This document shows positions 24,023 through 36,323 of a stretch of DNA of 64,000 nt, one piece after another. This DNA is from Onchocerca volvulus (lineage: Eukaryota; Nematoda; Chromadorea; Rhabditida; Onchocercidae), in assembly GCA_000499405.2 (NCBI GenBank), contig HG738137.1, forward strand, positions 26,595,928 through 26,659,927. The letters run 5' to 3'. Each line of letters begins with the position of its first letter. The first letter of the stretch is position 1. The position numbers and the translations under genes are program-made. A model generated the notes under the pieces. The model worked only from the letters and a program-made list of their open reading frames with translations. It had not been told where the DNA came from and ran no database searches.

Positions 24023-26428
24023 CGCGGAGTTGCGATGTTTTTTTTAGAAGCTTATCTTTCTGCTTCTACAAAAACAACTCCAATTTTCCTGCAAAAATGA
24101 ATTTTAGATCCCATAAATTTTAAATCTCTTTCAGTAAACGTTTAAATATCAAATTTGTGTGAGAAAAAAAAATTGAGTCAAAAAGTATATCATTTAGAAA
24201 AAGTAATTGAAGAAAGGCATACCTAAAACTCAAAAGAAATGTAAAGAATATAAGTTTCGTTCTATTTTATTTTAATTGGAAACTTTTACTTTATTTAATT
24301 TTAATTGTTAAACTTCAACTTGCAATAAAGATTAATACTTACATATTTAAAAAATGCAAAAAAAAATTAAGTTATTAACATTTCTGAATGAAATGGTTGA
24401 TTTATAAATCAATTATATCCATTGTGAAATTATACCTTTCTTTGATAATTAATTACCGATTCCTTAATTACCGGCAAAATCCCCTTTTTACAACTTTTCT
24501 CAAATTTTTATTGATTTAATTCAATCAACAAAGAAACAATATTAAGAATGAATAGCATATTTTTTTTTTATTTTTCATCTTTCCAACTAATATCTCAATT
24601 CACAATATATTATTTATGTGAGAATGCAATTTCCTGGATTTTCCAGATAGATCAATCATTCTAAAAAGCATAAAAATGTTCTGTTAATATTCTAATGGAT
24701 ACAAGAATTCAAAAAAAAAAATAAATAAATGATAGCAGAGTTTTCAAATATTGATAGATTTATAAATTAACGTTTCTTAAAAATTTCAAACAAAAAGTTC
24801 GCACTAATTTTTGCACGAATCAAATAAGATTCTACTGAAACAAAAATAAACAAAATAAGTTTTAGGTAAGTTTTAACTTTTTTTTTCTACAAATAAGCGA
24901 AATAACTTTCAACTCATCCGTTAATTTGTATATTAAAATACAAATGCATATTTATACTCGTTCTTATAATCAATTAGAGAAGGAAAAAGTCGGAAATTAA
25001 AAATTGAAATCTATGCTTCATGAATCAAGTTTCTAGTAATTTTTACTGCATTTTAGAAGGACTAGCAATTAACTAATTGCCAATTTACTTCGAAATAATT
25101 TGACGGAGAGAGATACCACATTATAACTTAACTTTTTTTTTTTGAAAATTCATGAGATAATTCAGAAAAGAATAAAAATGATATGACAAGGTTGGGAATA
25201 TTTGAGATTTAATGAAATTTTTTTATTTAAAGAAAACTGAGAGAAACTTAAATGCTGTTAGCCTGATCAATTACTTGCAAAATTGTTTTCTAATTATAAA
25301 ATGGATCAACAACATCGAAGTTAGTAATTGTGCTCATTTAGCTATAATTCATCACACAACCGGTACATCTGGAATTGCGAACACGTCGTTAGTTGATCAT
25401 TTCGAGAAATCTTGAATTGATTAAATTCGTAATTGAATTAGAAGATGAAATAATGCCGGAAAGATGAAAAAAGGCAAATGATCTGTAAGGAAAAATGAAT
25501 GAATGGCATGGCTCACAGATTCTGTTTCAGATAAAAGATTTGAACTCTCTGGTCCCGGAACACCTGGTGGACAGTAAAAACAGTAATATTCTAATTCTTT
25601 TTTTTTTATCCTCTGTTTTCATTGTCCTCATCTCATCCCTTCATTTTTCGCAGCAATATTTATCCAGATATTGAGTAGAATCTCGAATATTTAGAATCTC
25701 GAAATCAAAAAACATTAATGTCTCAAAATCTTACATATTTAGAATGTCAAAATCCCGAACATTTAATATCGCAAATTCCCTAACATTTTGTGCCTCAAAA
25801 TTTCGAACATTTAGAATGTCAAAATCTCAAAAATCTCAAATTTATAATTAATTGCTAATATGCGTTTGTTAGTGTATAATTTTTTTAGTGTATAATGTAT
25901 AAAACTTCTGTTAACTTTCCTGAGCATAATGGAAGAAAATAGTCGAAAAGTTGCCATAACTTTTATATATTTTAAAAGTTTTGATGCGAGAAAAGTTCAA
26001 AAATTTTGCATAATGCGGATTTATCACTATGACATAGATAAGTTGCCATGATGAGAATAATATAAACTAATATCATTATGATAATATATGAACTTTTGAT
26101 TTCTTAAATTAATAAAAAGCAAAAAAAAAAAGGAATGTGCTAGTGGAATAAATGTATAGATTCGATTCGATTCGAACGGAAGAAGAGCAAAATTTCATCA
26201 ACACCTGTGTAACGGTGTAAGAATAAGGACTAGGGTCATGTGTTCCGCTCTCGAAGGGTTCTTTTTTTTAAATCTAATAATAGGGCCAATGGCTCTAACT
26301 CAATGATAGATGATTCCTTCTGGCCCATTCGACAACATTATTCATTTCATACATACACACATATACACAACATTTATTATTTAGAAACTTGACTGTAACC
26401 TTTTGGCCATTTTGTGAAAAAATTTCCT
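24023..26428. other. Intergenic region upstream of hemicentin
   Basis: AT-rich, with no convincing gene. It begins with the presumed short 5' leader of hemicentin (acceptor-like site at 24089-24097). A less AT-rich patch at 25325-25410 and an isolated exon-like piece at 25531-25578 (after TTTCAG, reading KRFELSGPGTPGGQ then a stop, + strand) have no partners. A minisatellite lies at 25670-25850. The patch 26150-26330 is richer in GC and may be a relic of a repeat, but no family could be recognised. The promoter could not be located. Confidence 0.5.
25670..25850. repeat. About 24-bp minisatellite (GAACATTTAGAATGTCAAAATC)
   Basis: At least six diverged copies of a roughly 24-base unit. Clear ones are ACATATTTAGAATGTCAAAATCCC (from 25734), GAACATTTAATATCGCAAATTCCC, TAACATTTTGTGCCTCAAAATTTC and GAACATTTAGAATGTCAAAATCTC. 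Earlier copies from 25670 are more decayed. No coding role is seen. Confidence 0.7.
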
Positions 26429-29219
26429 TCAAATTAGCTATAATATGAAAATTCCAATTATTGCAATAAACTGTTAATCTTTCATAATTTTTAAATATAT
26501 TTGGCCTAATTTTTTCTCGTTAACACCTATTCTTTTACCTGTTGATTCATCAATTTTTGTCGAACTGTTGAATTAGTTCCTTTCTTCTTCACTTGTTCTA
26601 TATGAAAAGGAAAAATTTTATGCTGTAAAAAAAAAAAAAAAATTTGTTGAGGAATGCCACAAACAATTTTTTTTTTTGGTTATTTATTAGGCTTATTAAT
26701 TCACCAGTTTGTTGCTTATTTTTGCACTTTTATCATTTGTTTACATATTTCTCTTATCATTCATTCTATTTTCACTTGACAAATTTCAATTGCAAAATAT
26801 TTTTTTCTATCGAAAAATTTCTTATAACACAGAGTAAATGCAATTTTTAAATCCTATTTATTTTATTCATTTAAGAAAAAATAAAAATATACAAAAAAAA
26901 AAGAAAAGAAAAAAGATATAGACCTTTCTCATGTTATACTTGCAAAATTCTTTTTGAAGAAAAAATAATTTAATTTCTTTTCATATCACACTTATCAGAA
27001 AAATATTTGTGGTTTAAACTTAAAATTTGGATAAATTCGTTTTTGGTTCTTATTAAATAATGACAAAAATTTAAAACAAAGAAATAAATAATAAATATAT
27101 TATTTATTTTTTCTAATCATCAGATGTAAAATATAACGAGACATAAATATTTTTAAAAATTTTAATATGAATTAATGCCTAAAATTTTCTTCAAGAATTA
27201 AAATCAAATTGATTTTTCTTGAAAAATTTTATTATAATCTTTAAATTTGAAAAGCATTTGCATAATTTAAAAATTCACGAAAGAATAATCATTCAAAAAT
27301 CATTCTAATAACTTATACTAGGCTCTTTATATAAGTCATTAATTACTTTTCAAAATTATCATTAGTTTTAATCAATAACAACGAATGTCAAGAATAAATT
27401 CTATTCATTCATTTAACTGTGAACACGTAAAAAACACATTTATCTAATAGTAATATTCATTTTCTAAAATAATTGCCTACTGATATTTTTGATTATTTGC
27501 ATTTTTATGTTTCCATTTAAATCTAATTTAAAATTGAATTTTTGAAGACATGTATGATGCTATTATTCGAAATTTTAATGAATTAATGAACAAAATAATT
27601 TATTTAACATTCAACATCAGATTTATTTAACTTTCAATATCAGTGGCAAACAAATTTTATATCATCAACACTGATAATTATGATAAATAAAATTTCATCA
27701 GATAATTATAAGTTTGTGTGGACAATAAATAAACATTTAATATCTGATAATCAAATCGTATATTTTTATTCTGAACTTTCCGGTAATGATTCCACATGTT
27801 TTGTTGTATTATCAAAATGTAAAATCTATAATCAAAAATGAAAGATGAAATGATATTACTTAAGGTTGGATTAATGTTACTTAAAGAATTTTGCAACTAA
27901 TAAATTGATGAAAAATAAATTGCAATTTTTTGATTTTTCTCTCACTTTTCTTCCTCAGCTTAAAGCAATGTGAGATAAATTGCGACATTTATATTTTAAA
28001 AGTTGCGACTTAGTTAAAAAAAAAGCATCTCTTCTTGTTAGCCAAGAAGATAAGTAAAATAGAAATTGTTTAGATGCATAATTATTGACCTTCTTTTTCT
28101 GCTTATATAGTTATGTCACAGATTTAGAACTTGCTACTCTCGAATAGTTTTTGATTTAAATAACTTCAACTTCACGTTCGTTTATATCATTTAGCAAAAA
28201 GTGACAGGAATTCTGATGAACAACAAAAATTTTATTCCTCAATTTCAATATAGTGTTAATATTCTATTCCTGAGATTGAATAGATTATTTTTTTAAAAAA
28301 ATTAATAAGTAATATATTTTACTGCATGGTAATTAATCTGGAAATTAATAGGTAAATAAGTAGTAAAAATTTACTGGCACTGTTTTAGAAGCTTGCGTTC
28401 GGCCACATTTTAGAGATGCTGCTTTAGGCTTAGGTTCGCTTTCATCTGTAATTACTTTTCCAAAAATTCAAATGAGAAAATTTTCTGGCTTATAAGTTGA
28501 ATGAAAAATTAAATTTGAAAGACAAAAAAATTTTGATAAATTTAGAGAATGAAAAGCACTTATTTTGACTACTTATCATTACAATGATTCTAATTATTTG
28601 ATTAGTATAAATTAGAACAAATTTTTTCTTCGCTTTTTTTTTTGAGAAAATTCCGATATTTCAGTAAAATTTTAGCAAAGCCAAATTAAAATTTTTGATA
28701 GAATACTGACCTGTTGGAATTGAATTTTTAAATGGCTCCAATGATTTTTTCATCTCTGTTGGCTTAGTTTCAGAATTTTTGCTTTTTTGCGTTTCGTCCT
28801 AAAAAAACGAATGAATGAATTACTCTTTCATTTAAGAAAAAAAAAAATATCGATTTTTCACTCCTTTTTCCTTTAATCTTCGTCTGAATCATCTTAAATG
28901 ATCCGAAGGCAATTAATTGATAATTCAAATTTTTTGAAAAACAAATAGTCTTAAAACAATGCGACAAAAATAAATCTATTTGCTTAATTAATTATGATTT
29001 GACACGAATAACTAATCGCCTATGAATATATCTTAGTCTAACCTCACATAAATGTTTTGGTCCTTTAACTAGCGGTTCAGCTGGGGTCAATTCCAGTTTT
29101 TTGTGCGAACATTCGGACAATATCCACATAACGGTGCTAAGAATCGGCAAGAATGTCATGATGATGCATTGTGATACCACAAATATTCGCAACAAAAGTA
29201 TAAATATCGCGCCGCTCAT
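26429..29219 (-). CDS. Small unrecognised protein with hydrophobic N-terminus and charged tail
   Basis: I do not recognise the family. Proposed exons are 29043-29219, 28711-28798, 28375-28445, 26539-26622 and 26429-26437 (stop TGA), giving about 142 aa with all phases matching. The first exon starts at the ATG 29217-29219 and encodes a long hydrophobic stretch ([20 protein letters not shown], residues 6-25, then ILSTVMWIL), a signal anchor or two-pass hairpin, then [18 protein letters not shown]. Exons 2-4 are hydrophilic and Lys/Ser/Glu-rich ([57 protein letters not shown]), which looks like a flexible cytosolic or luminal tail. The first three exons are the firmest. Without the 1.75-kb intron the protein would end shortly after exon 3 (VNFYYLFTY). 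The last exon is only nine bases and is doubtful; another frame there stays open to TAG near 26280. It sits 1.2 kb downstream of the phosphatase gene on the same strand. Confidence 0.5.
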
Positions 29220-30464
29220 CACGACGACAGTTCGATAAAAAAATATTTTCTAACAAGCGATTATCAATTTATTCATTTTTTTTTTTAATATTCTAAAGCT
29301 GTTTGCTTGAATTTTAGTTTGCCTTTACAAGTAAAGTTTTACAAATTTAGAATGTTTTTTTTTTTTTTGCATGCACACTCAATTTTTTGTCTGGTAATGA
29401 TTTTCAAGTTTGCTTCCAAAAAGATTTATTAATATATCACAAGTAAAATATTTTTCATTATTTTTTTGAAATTTCTTCAAAATTTAAAAATATTTCAAAA
29501 AAAAAAAAAATTTTTTTTCATAGACCATACTTATCCATTGCTAATAATGAGTCGCTAAGAAAATCGGTTTAATTCATCAATAAATAACATTTATGGAATT
29601 GATTTTACATGGAAATCCAATTGAATTCAGATTTCAATTTAACTGATTAATTATTTTGTTTAAAATTTTGCGATTTTTTCACAGGTAAAATACTGAATAC
29701 TTTGTCTTCTCAAAAAAAAAAAAAAGATATTAGACAACTTTTTTTCTATTTTTCAACTTTTACTTCCGAAGAAAACAATCCTCGAGACAAATAAAAGCGG
29801 AAATAATGGGAGGAAGAAAGTATTGCAATTGAAATTAAATGAAAATAATTTTCACCTTTTCCACATAATTTCTCCGATTTCACTCATTTTTTTATGCCAT
29901 TGCTTATCTAATATCATAAAAATATCCTCGGAAAAAATGAAAGTGGAATAAGTCTAGACGCTATCGATAAACCAATTCAAACATATGCTTGAAGAAAATT
30001 TTTTTTTCATTTTTTGTTTTCGGAAAAAGGATGATGTAACTTAATTATTCATGTATTTAAGTTTATCATTTCAACAATCCTTCACAATCTGCAAAAACAA
30101 ATATTTCTGATGCATTGCTAATAATAATTATCATTCATTCATTGCAATGAGATGATTAATTGAAATTTGTGCTTTCATGTACTGAGTTTGCAAAAAAGTT
30201 TCTTTTATAAATATTTATAAAAAAATATGGCATTGTAAAATAGCATGACAAATGAACATTAAAAAATTTCTTTTATTTACATTTCATTCTTTCATCACAT
30301 AGAATTATATAATTGCAATTAATTATTTCGATTAATTGTTAACTTCGACATAGTTAGGCTTTGAAATTGGCTGAAATGATTATAATTTTTGATTCAAAAG
30401 TTTCGTAATTAGCTGAAAATTTGAAGTATAAATATATGTCATTATTTCTGGTGAAATAAATTTT
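29220..30464. other. AT-rich intergenic spacer
   Basis: No gene seen. Many A and T runs (for example 29348-29369 and 29498-29518). It holds the 5' flank of the small gene (acceptor-like TTGTTAG close to its ATG) and the 3' flank of the phosphatase gene. Confidence 0.5.
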
Positions 30465-33400
30465 TCAAGTAATTTTAGGATGATTTGACAGAAATATTTG
30501 ATTAGCAATAATTATATTGTAAATTGCAAGAAATACTTGAAGTTGACGATGCGAAAAATTCTTTTTCTTTTTAGGTTCAGCAAATATAAATTGATCATAA
30601 TTTTTTATAAATTCGCGCACTTCATCGATTTTTTTGATCGGTCGAACTAATATAAAATAGTGCAACAAAGTACGATGCACATAAAGATATTGCTGTAAAG
30701 ATGAAAAAGATATACAAATGATAATTTCATTTATTAAGCATAAAATGTCAAAAAAAGAAACTTTCTTTTGAATAAAACTTGTATAAATTCAAATCTAAGA
30801 TTAACGAGTATAGGTTGTAATATTAAATTATCCACTTTTTGAAATAACAAATACTAAACGCTAAAGAAATTGCTAGTTTTCTATTCCAAAAAGAAAAAAT
30901 TCGAATATTTTTGAAAATTAAAATTAGATTTACTGAAATTGCAGTCGAGAAGGTGCAGATGTGTTATAAAAGTTACTTAATGTGAATATATCAATTACTA
31001 GAATAATATATAATTTTCTAAATGTTATATAAATGTGACAAGCAAAATATTATGCAAATAATGTACGCACAATATTATTTTGAATTAAATTAGCACGCTG
31101 TTTTCGTAAGTCAGCAAGTAGTATACTCATATCAGCACAAGTTTGCTTGCATATCAATTTCTCGAGAACCAATTCGATGAGTACCAAACAACCGGTACGT
31201 CCAATACCAGCAGAACAATGCAGTACTATTGGTGAAGATGACATTCGTACCTATTAATTAAATAATTAATTCCAGATTTTCTTATCTTATTCGATAAGGA
31301 AAAAATGAGAGATAAATTTCGTTTCTGCAATAATACAAAAAAGATGAATTTCTAGAAAAAAACACATATAACATTTTTAAACTTTCAACTTCAAACTTAA
31401 ATTTTTTTGAATTTAATTTCATTAATTGCTTCCTTGATCTTTTTTTATTTGTGCTTGGCTCTAATTGATGATTAATTTTTAATTGTTCATTATTAGCAAT
31501 ATTTAAAATGTTCTGCAGGAAAAAAATAAGCAAATGTAGTAAGAAATAACCAATTCAAGAAGATGCAATGGACAAGAATAGCTATTAGGTATGCCATGAT
31601 CAGGCCAATCAGTCCAATGAAAATGTGTCACCATTATTGTCCTCATACCTGGTAGTTTAACCATCAATGATCGTTCCCATACTTCACATTCAAAATCCAT
31701 GCGACGTTCGCACTGAAATTTCTTATCAATGATAGGAAATTTTTCAGAAAATGATGACGAAAAAACAGTTGAAGGCAATCATAGACAAAGGCAAAGAAAT
31801 AAATTCAAAATATTTAAATGTTTAATAAAATTCATATTTGTTAAAGTTTTTCTAAATTTTAAACTTACCATAAGGCATTTCACTGAGATACCATTATAAT
31901 TATTTGTTTTATCAGCTTCAAATGGAAAATATAACGTCGATTTGGTATAACCTTTTTCAGTAAAATTTGTCAACATAATAATATATTCCACTTTTTCCTG
32001 TACAATCATGAACCAGAAATCATAAATGGTACTATCCAATGGAGCCTATAATTAATATTTTAATTTTTCTGATTTAGCTAAACCTTATCTTCTCAAATTT
32101 TCGATGAATTTCGTCCACTTCAATTTCTTTCTATGTAGCGGGGTTTTTTAAATACAATAGGTATAAAAAAAAAGTTATGTAAAAAGGAAAATAAAAAAAA
32201 ATATTGTTGTAAAAAAAAATGCTTTTTGTGTGTGAAAATTTTATTTATTCTGTCTATTTTAGTTATCAGTCTATTTTAGATATTCTTGTCAATATTTTTA
32301 TCGATAAGGTATCAGTAAATTTTATTCCGAAATTCCCAAAAAATACTAAATTGTCAGTAGATTTTGATTTAAATTTGAATCTGACTCTTTTTACAATATT
32401 GTTTTAATGATGCTTTAAGTATCTATGAGATAGATGACGAAGTAAAAAGCAATAAAAACATTGACGGCCTATAAAGGAATAACCTGAGTACAGATGAAAC
32501 GTCGTTCCGAAAAAGGTGTACTGATATAGTTAGCGTGAATGTAATCGTTACCGGATGGGTGATTGTTAAGTTTTACACGTGAATTGTCCAAACAAACTAC
32601 ATTTCGGTAGCGATTCCGACCTTAATAAAATGTTTGTAATTGGAAAGTTTGAAAAATTAAAGAGCTTACAGAAAATTCTGACTTTCAAAATTGCCATCAT
32701 AGCCAAATAAGGTCTAAACATAGCCAAAAATTAGTTAAAGCCTGAAGTGGAAACCAGAAGAATACTAGATGTTTTCCTAGCATAAGTAGTCTTCAGACTA
32801 CTTTAATATTCAGAATTTTAAGACAAAGTTAGATATTCATACCAGAATTTTGGTTAGCCATGAAACTGCTGCAGTTGTTCTTTGAAGGCTTCGTTTTGGA
32901 GCATAATGCTATGAATTCATCGTTTAAACCTTTAACACCTTTGCTGAGCATAGTTTCGATCCATTCATCCACCTTAAATAATTCAGGATGAGAATGACTA
33001 TTATTTGTCGATTAAAAAATCTAATGTAAGAAGAAAAGCTCAAAATTTATATGTTTATCTAGGAAAATACTACATCATTTGAATAAGACTATTATTACTA
33101 AACAAATTAATGAGATTTGTATGACCTCAATTAGAGAGATCTTCAGTATGAATTCATAATTTACAATTTTTCCTTTTGATTTTACCTCTCACTCTCTAAT
33201 CTTTAATCTTTGATCATGATAAATAATCATATAAATTCCGGTTTGGCAAATAATCCTATAAATAATAATTAATTGACCAAATTATCAATGCCGAATTCTT
33301 CAGATGATGCGACGACATCTTCATGTACTCTTTCCTTGTCATATTCTGCTTCGCTTTCAGATATTGAATTTTTCATTGTGTTATCCTGAATTCGCGACTC

Positions 33401-33810
33401 TGGGATTCTAGAAAAGCACATATATGTAAACTGAAATATTCTAAAAAATCTTTTGTATATTCTACCCATCATTTTCTAGTTTACTAGTAAATTCGTAGAC
33501 AGTTATTTAAGATATTTTTAATTTTTTAATTCAACTTCAGTTATGAGATTTTACTGAAGTGCTCAAAACTAATTTTTCTAACTTTAAGATTGTTTCACAA
33601 AATTCAGTATTCACTTTATCTTTATTTCAACATTATTTTTATGATAATATAATATAGTGAAATATATTTATTTAAGCCTTGCATTTATCAATCTTACAAA
33701 ATATTTGAAAGACGAAGCGAATCAGGTTTGACTGCTCGTGGTCGAATATTATCAACAGCTGTCGAATTTTTTGACGATGTAAAACTGGAGGAGCTCTTAC
33801 TTCTTCTCAT
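30465..33810 (-). CDS. Protein tyrosine phosphatase, non-receptor type, 418 aa
   Basis: This hydrolyses phosphotyrosine on proteins through a cysteinyl-phosphate intermediate. Exons are 33698-33810, 33278-33407, 32843-32972, 32484-32620, 31869-32045, 31551-31712, 31071-31250 and 30465-30692 (stop TGA). All phases agree: 1,257 nt, 418 aa. Residues 1-90 are a Ser/Arg-rich leader (MRRSKSSSSFTSSKNS); the catalytic domain follows. Motifs: NRYRNVVCLDNSRVKL, NDYIHANYIS, WTDWPDHGIP (general-acid Asp at about 267), P-loop HCSAGIGRTG (Cys about 295, Arg about 301) and a Q-loop Gln about 344 in QYLYVHRTLLHYF. All catalytic residues are present, so activity is expected. No signal peptide or membrane segment, so probably cytosolic. 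The tail (KKIDEVREFIKNYDQF onward) is not a known domain. It resembles the small single-domain phosphatases expanded in nematodes, but I cannot name an orthologue. The chosen ATG (33808-33810) has an in-frame stop upstream. Two acceptors are AAG rather than CAG. Confidence 0.9.
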
Positions 33811-36323
33811 TTCATGCCTTATCTTTGCTCGATTCTCAGCACTCTTTAATAATTTCAATATGATTTAATGCAAATATAGATATAAGAATCAATTTGTTGA
33901 TAAATTATTGCATTCATCTAAATTCCTGAAATGTTGACAATGACTTCTAGAAGCTAACTTATTGTTTCATTTTAAGAATTTACATGAATACTGAACGACA
34001 CTAATGTTTATTGTACATTGACAATCTATTTACAATTGTAATAAAAATGTATTTTCGATGTTTTCGGAGGATATTTCTAGTAAGGAAATAAAATGAGTAA
34101 AACTTTCAGATGGAACCTCTTTTCGCTTCACATAACACATCACATCAAGCAACTAATTCTTATGGCAAAAAAAGCAAACTATTACACTTCAGCTGTGCAA
34201 ATTGACTTTTTGTAGAGCAAAAACTGTTAAAATTAATCATTTCTTAAAATATGTAAATTTCATCTTTAGCATGTATTCATCTTCAGGCTCAAAAATTTAA
34301 TCCTTTACTCACATTCTCGAAACTGAAATCGTTAAATAATTTACGTGATGTAAAGTATTAATCTGTATGAGTAATCCAACGTCAGATGATGCTCGCTTAA
34401 CTGAAGACTTTCTTTACATAATATTGGTATTGAGTATTGCAAATAGAGTTACGTTAACTTGTCAATCCTTTACGAGTTCGAAATTTAGAGATTTGATTAA
34501 TAGCGATTATAGGTCAGTAATTTTTCTGTTCTTATTTTTTCCTATAAAAGCACTCTGTCCATATCAGAATATAAAAATCTGCAAGAATAAAATCCATATT
34601 TTTTATTAATATTGTACAAAAATTACAGACACGTTTCAAGAAAGCAAATAAAATTAGATGGACACAAGGAGTTGAGAAAAAGGAAAAATTGCGTTCACTG
34701 AAATGAGCAAAAATGATGGAACATTAAACAGATAACATCAAATCCACTATATCACTTTGTTCCGTATTACCGGATTTCATCGTAAAACAAAATTCAGAAA
34801 CTTACTTTAAAGAATCTGAATCAGATTTCAAAATTACAACTAAAATTAATTAAATTAAAAATAACCAGTCAAATACTTTAATGTAATCCAAGAAAACAAC
34901 AAAAAGACGAAATATTCGTTATTAGAGATTTACATTAAAATAATTAGCAACGAACATTTAAAAATAAAATCGAAAAAAGACTAATTTTTACCACTGGAAT
35001 GCTTTTAAATAAATACAATAAGGAAAGCATTCCAAGACTCGAATTTTTTTTGAAATATAGAATATTAAAAAATCATATAAAGTATTATACAAAGAGAAAA
35101 TAATGCAAAATATATTTGGTGTGCAGATCACTGGATTAAATCTTGCTATTCAAAAAACAGATAGGAAAAATTTTATAATCAAGGACTGACAACCGAAGTA
35201 TCACCGTCTCGCTGAGATCGTGCAAGGATAACAAAGACAAAGATTTAATAAAAATCCCCGATGCTTTCAAATTATTGGGTTTTCGGCTCCTACTTTTTCA
35301 CTGGTGATAATGGACGAATAAGACAAAAAAGCGTATTGTAGAATACAGCTGAACAGAGCATTTACTATTATTCTACTAGGAAATTTACCTTCTAATAATT
35401 TAAGCACTTTTTTTTTTTCGAAACCTTACAACTGAATTATTCTTTAAGAAATCTATGCAAGTTGCAAAGTGAGATCTCTCAAAACCTAACAGTGCATTAT
35501 CTTTGATCCTTTTACCAAAAAAAAGAAGGAAGCTGAAGTGAAAAGTAAAACAGGACGAATTCTGTCTCGTTTCATGCACAATTACATTTAAAAATAATTA
35601 ATTTAACTTTATGTCATATTTCAGTAATACCCAGTGAACGAAGAAACAGTGAGAAAAAATTTCTGAGATCGCCATACAACGAAAAATAAGCAACATAAAC
35701 ATCACGTTTCCAATTTTCATATATGAGAAAAATGAATTGCAAGTTTACGGGACACAGCAAGGATCTCGTAAAAGTGAAATAAATTGCCAAATTTGACAAT
35801 TTTGCAACAAATTATATTTATATCTGTTAAGGAATAAATATATTTTCTTCAAGAACTGATACTTTTAAAATGACAAACTCCGTTTTAAAATGTGCGAAAT
35901 TTTTTCAGTGAGATCCTTCTTCATTCCGCAGCAATATGTTCGATTTTCCAAATATCATTGAGACGGCTGCAAAACAATGCAACTATTTTCGTAACTTTTC
36001 AAACACAAAAAAGTTTTTACAACTGTTGTTTTCGATGAAATTTATGTTCAAGTTCTAACTGTTGCAAATGAAATGGTTGAAAAATCAACAGAAATACGTC
36101 ATGAGCATTAAACTGCTTATTCCTCCTAAAAAATCGGCTGTTCAGTTTAAATGAGTAGCGGAAATTTCATGAAGCTTTCACATAATATATTAAATTGGGA
36201 AACAAAATAATATGATATAAATAGGCTGTCAGTTCAATTTAATACCTTTTTCATAAGCAAATTAATTCCAGTTTTTCTTTTATCAAATAGAATGCTTCGT
36301 TAAGCCCTGGCTTGTTCCCTGGA
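33811..36323. other. Intergenic region between phosphatase and insulin receptor substrate genes
   Basis: About 2.5 kb without a supported gene. It should hold the 3' untranslated region of the insulin receptor substrate gene and the promoter of the phosphatase gene. A slightly less AT-rich patch at 35180-35345 shows no long frame on either strand. The + strand open frame at 34367-34609 has no splice context or recognisable domain. Confidence 0.45.

Noticed and set aside
26150..26330. GC-richer patch checked for a tRNA or small RNA gene.
   Set aside because: No A-box/B-box pair and no cloverleaf could be drawn; possibly an old repeat.
34367..34609. 80-codon + strand frame between the phosphatase and ist-1 genes.
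   Set aside because: No domain, no acceptor site, composition like random AT-rich sequence; frames of this length occur by chance here.
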